In this document: positions 5,438-6,435 of the stretch, one piece after another | Numbering within the stretch: the first letter of the stretch is position 1 | Layout: each line of letters opens with the position of its first letter | The notes under the pieces: generated by a model | Seen by the model: only the letters and a program-made list of their open reading frames with translations | Told to the model about the DNA's origin: nothing | The model's database searches: none | Made by a program: the position numbers and the translations under genes | NCBI GenBank assembly: GCA_015655165.1 | Contig: JAATFN010000064.1 | Location: forward strand, 1-6,435 | Direction of reading: 5' to 3' | Length of the DNA stretch: 6,435 bases | Source: Betaproteobacteria bacterium | GTDB taxonomy: Bacteria; Pseudomonadota; Gammaproteobacteria; Burkholderiales; Burkholderiaceae_D

Positions 5438-6435
5438 ATGCTTCGGTTTGCATTGACTGTGATCACAGCGTTGAGTATTGGTGTTGCTAGTGCGTCCATC
5501 GCGCAGGCGAAATCGTCTTCTACTCAGGTGAAAAAAGCAGTTGTAACAAAAGCGGTGTCTGTAAAGAAAACCGCAAGTTCAAAAAAGAAGATCGCCAAAT
5601 CCGGTCTTGATCGCCGTGAACGGCTGGTCAAAAAGACAACGGTGGTCGGAGGTAAAAAGAAAACAAACTATCGGCGTGTTTCTGCCAGACAGAGCCTGCC
5701 GGTGGTACCGCCCGTCATGACGGCAGGAGAGTTGGCAGGCTTGAATCTGACGGATGATCCATTGGCCCTGCGCTCGAATGTGGCGCTGGTACTGGACCAG
5801 GCAAATTCACAGGTGCTGTTCGAGAAAAATGCGGATATTGCGCTGCCGATTGCTTCTGTGACCAAGTTAATGACCGCGTTGGTCGTGGTTGAGGCGGGTC
5901 TTGATCGCAACGAAATTCTGACCGTGACCGATGACGATATCGATCGCGAAAAGCATACCGGTTCCCGGTTGCGTTTGGGTGCACGTCTGTCGCGTGACGA
6001 CATGCTGCATATTGCATTGATGAGCTCGGAAAATCGTGCTGCTTCGGCACTTGGGCGCAATTACCCAGGCGGTTTGCCTGGATTTGTCACGGCAATGAAT
6101 GCCAAAGCAAAGATGCTGGGCATGATAAATACCCATTATGTGGATTCGACCGGTTTATCGCGTCACAATGTCTCTAGTGCCCACGATCTGGCCAAACTGG
6201 TTGTGGCAGCGTATCAGCATTCAATTATTCGTAATTACTCGACTGACTCGAAGTATTCAGTGGATGCCACACTGGGACGTCAGCTCGAATATGGTAGTTC
6301 CAATCGTCTGATCCGCAATGGCTTGAATGAGGATTGGGATATCGGTTTGCAAAAAACCGGTTTCATTAATGAAGCAGGTCATTGTCTCGTGATGCAAACC
6401 AAGATCGATAATCGTCCGATTATCATGGTGTTTCT
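5438..6435 (+). CDS. pbpG: D-alanyl-D-alanine endopeptidase, PBP7 type, 3'-truncated
   Basis: Secreted low-molecular-weight penicillin-binding protein of peptidase family S11, expected to cleave D-Ala-meso-DAP cross-links in periplasmic peptidoglycan. The 332 residues visible run off the right edge. The N-terminus MLRFALTVITALSIG ends in SIAQA, a good signal peptidase I site before Lys25. Residues 25 to about 85 form a Lys/Arg-rich, low-complexity segment before the catalytic domain. All three active-site motifs are present: SVTK (Ser140, Lys143), SEN (197-199, in the PBP7-like context SSENRAA) and KTG (306-308). The start is chosen for the signal peptide; the ribosome site is a modest GGGGG 4 nt upstream. 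SEN in place of the SGN of DacA-type carboxypeptidases favours endopeptidase; the exact activity is inferred from family. Confidence 0.93.
   Translation, partial: MLRFALTVITALSIGVASASIAQAKSSSTQVKKAVVTKAVSVKKTASSKKKIAKSGLDRRERLVKKTTVVGGKKKTNYRRVSARQSLPVVPPVMTAGELAGLNLTDDPLALRSNVALVLDQANSQVLFEKNADIALPIASVTKLMTALVVVEAGLDRNEILTVTDDDIDREKHTGSRLRLGARLSRDDMLHIALMSSENRAASALGRNYPGGLPGFVTAMNAKAKMLGMINTHYVDSTGLSRHNVSSAHDLAKLVVAAYQHSIIRNYSTDSKYSVDATLGRQLEYGSSNRLIRNGLNEDWDIGLQKTGFINEAGHCLVMQTKIDNRPIIMVF

Noticed and set aside
5457..5468. CTGTGATCACAG palindrome resembling a CRP half-site pair
   Set aside because: It lies inside the signal-peptide codons and lacks the 6-nt spacer of a CRP site; likely chance.
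5668..6136. Several minus-strand frames opposite the endopeptidase gene
   Set aside because: They are antisense shadows of a clear S11 peptidase coding frame with all active-site motifs.

Overview
The window looks like ordinary chromosome from a betaproteobacterium, probably Burkholderiales and possibly a moderate-GC member of the Oxalobacteraceae. This is an inference from gene content and protein flavour: an EI24/CysZ-like membrane protein followed by a MoCF-domain protein, an FKBP/ACBP pair, and a PBP7-type endopeptidase with a lysine-rich extension. No rRNA, tRNA, insertion sequence, phage gene or CRISPR array was seen.

Layout: (1) 2-2038, plus strand: the C-terminal part of a NhaD-like sodium:proton antiporter, cut by the window edge, then a D-2-hydroxyacid (glycerate-type) dehydrogenase 3 nt downstream. 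(2) 2061-2129: a hairpin and a strong bidirectional terminator between convergent units. (3) 2154-2790, minus strand: a two-gene unit, a single-domain cytoplasmic FKBP prolyl isomerase followed by a bacterial acyl-CoA-binding protein. (4) 2791-3136: the divergent intergenic region. (5) 3137-4799, plus strand: an EI24/CysZ-like membrane protein and a stand-alone MoCF (CinA N-terminal-like) protein, 10 nt apart. (6) 4800-5437: a gap without a convincing protein gene. Its left part holds a strong minus-strand intrinsic terminator and several nested inverted repeats that look like a small RNA gene. (7) 5438-end, plus strand: a secreted D-alanyl-D-alanine endopeptidase (PbpG type), cut by the right edge and preceded by a plausible promoter and a perfect 15-bp palindrome.

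The protein genes are housekeeping or transport functions with no evident shared pathway. The least explained element is the putative small RNA at about 4805-4984 on the minus strand. It ends in a textbook terminator, can form a 17-position long-range stem that competes with that terminator, and displays a CCUCCUUA (anti-Shine-Dalgarno-like) loop. It is predicted from sequence alone, and I could not match it to a known RNA family.
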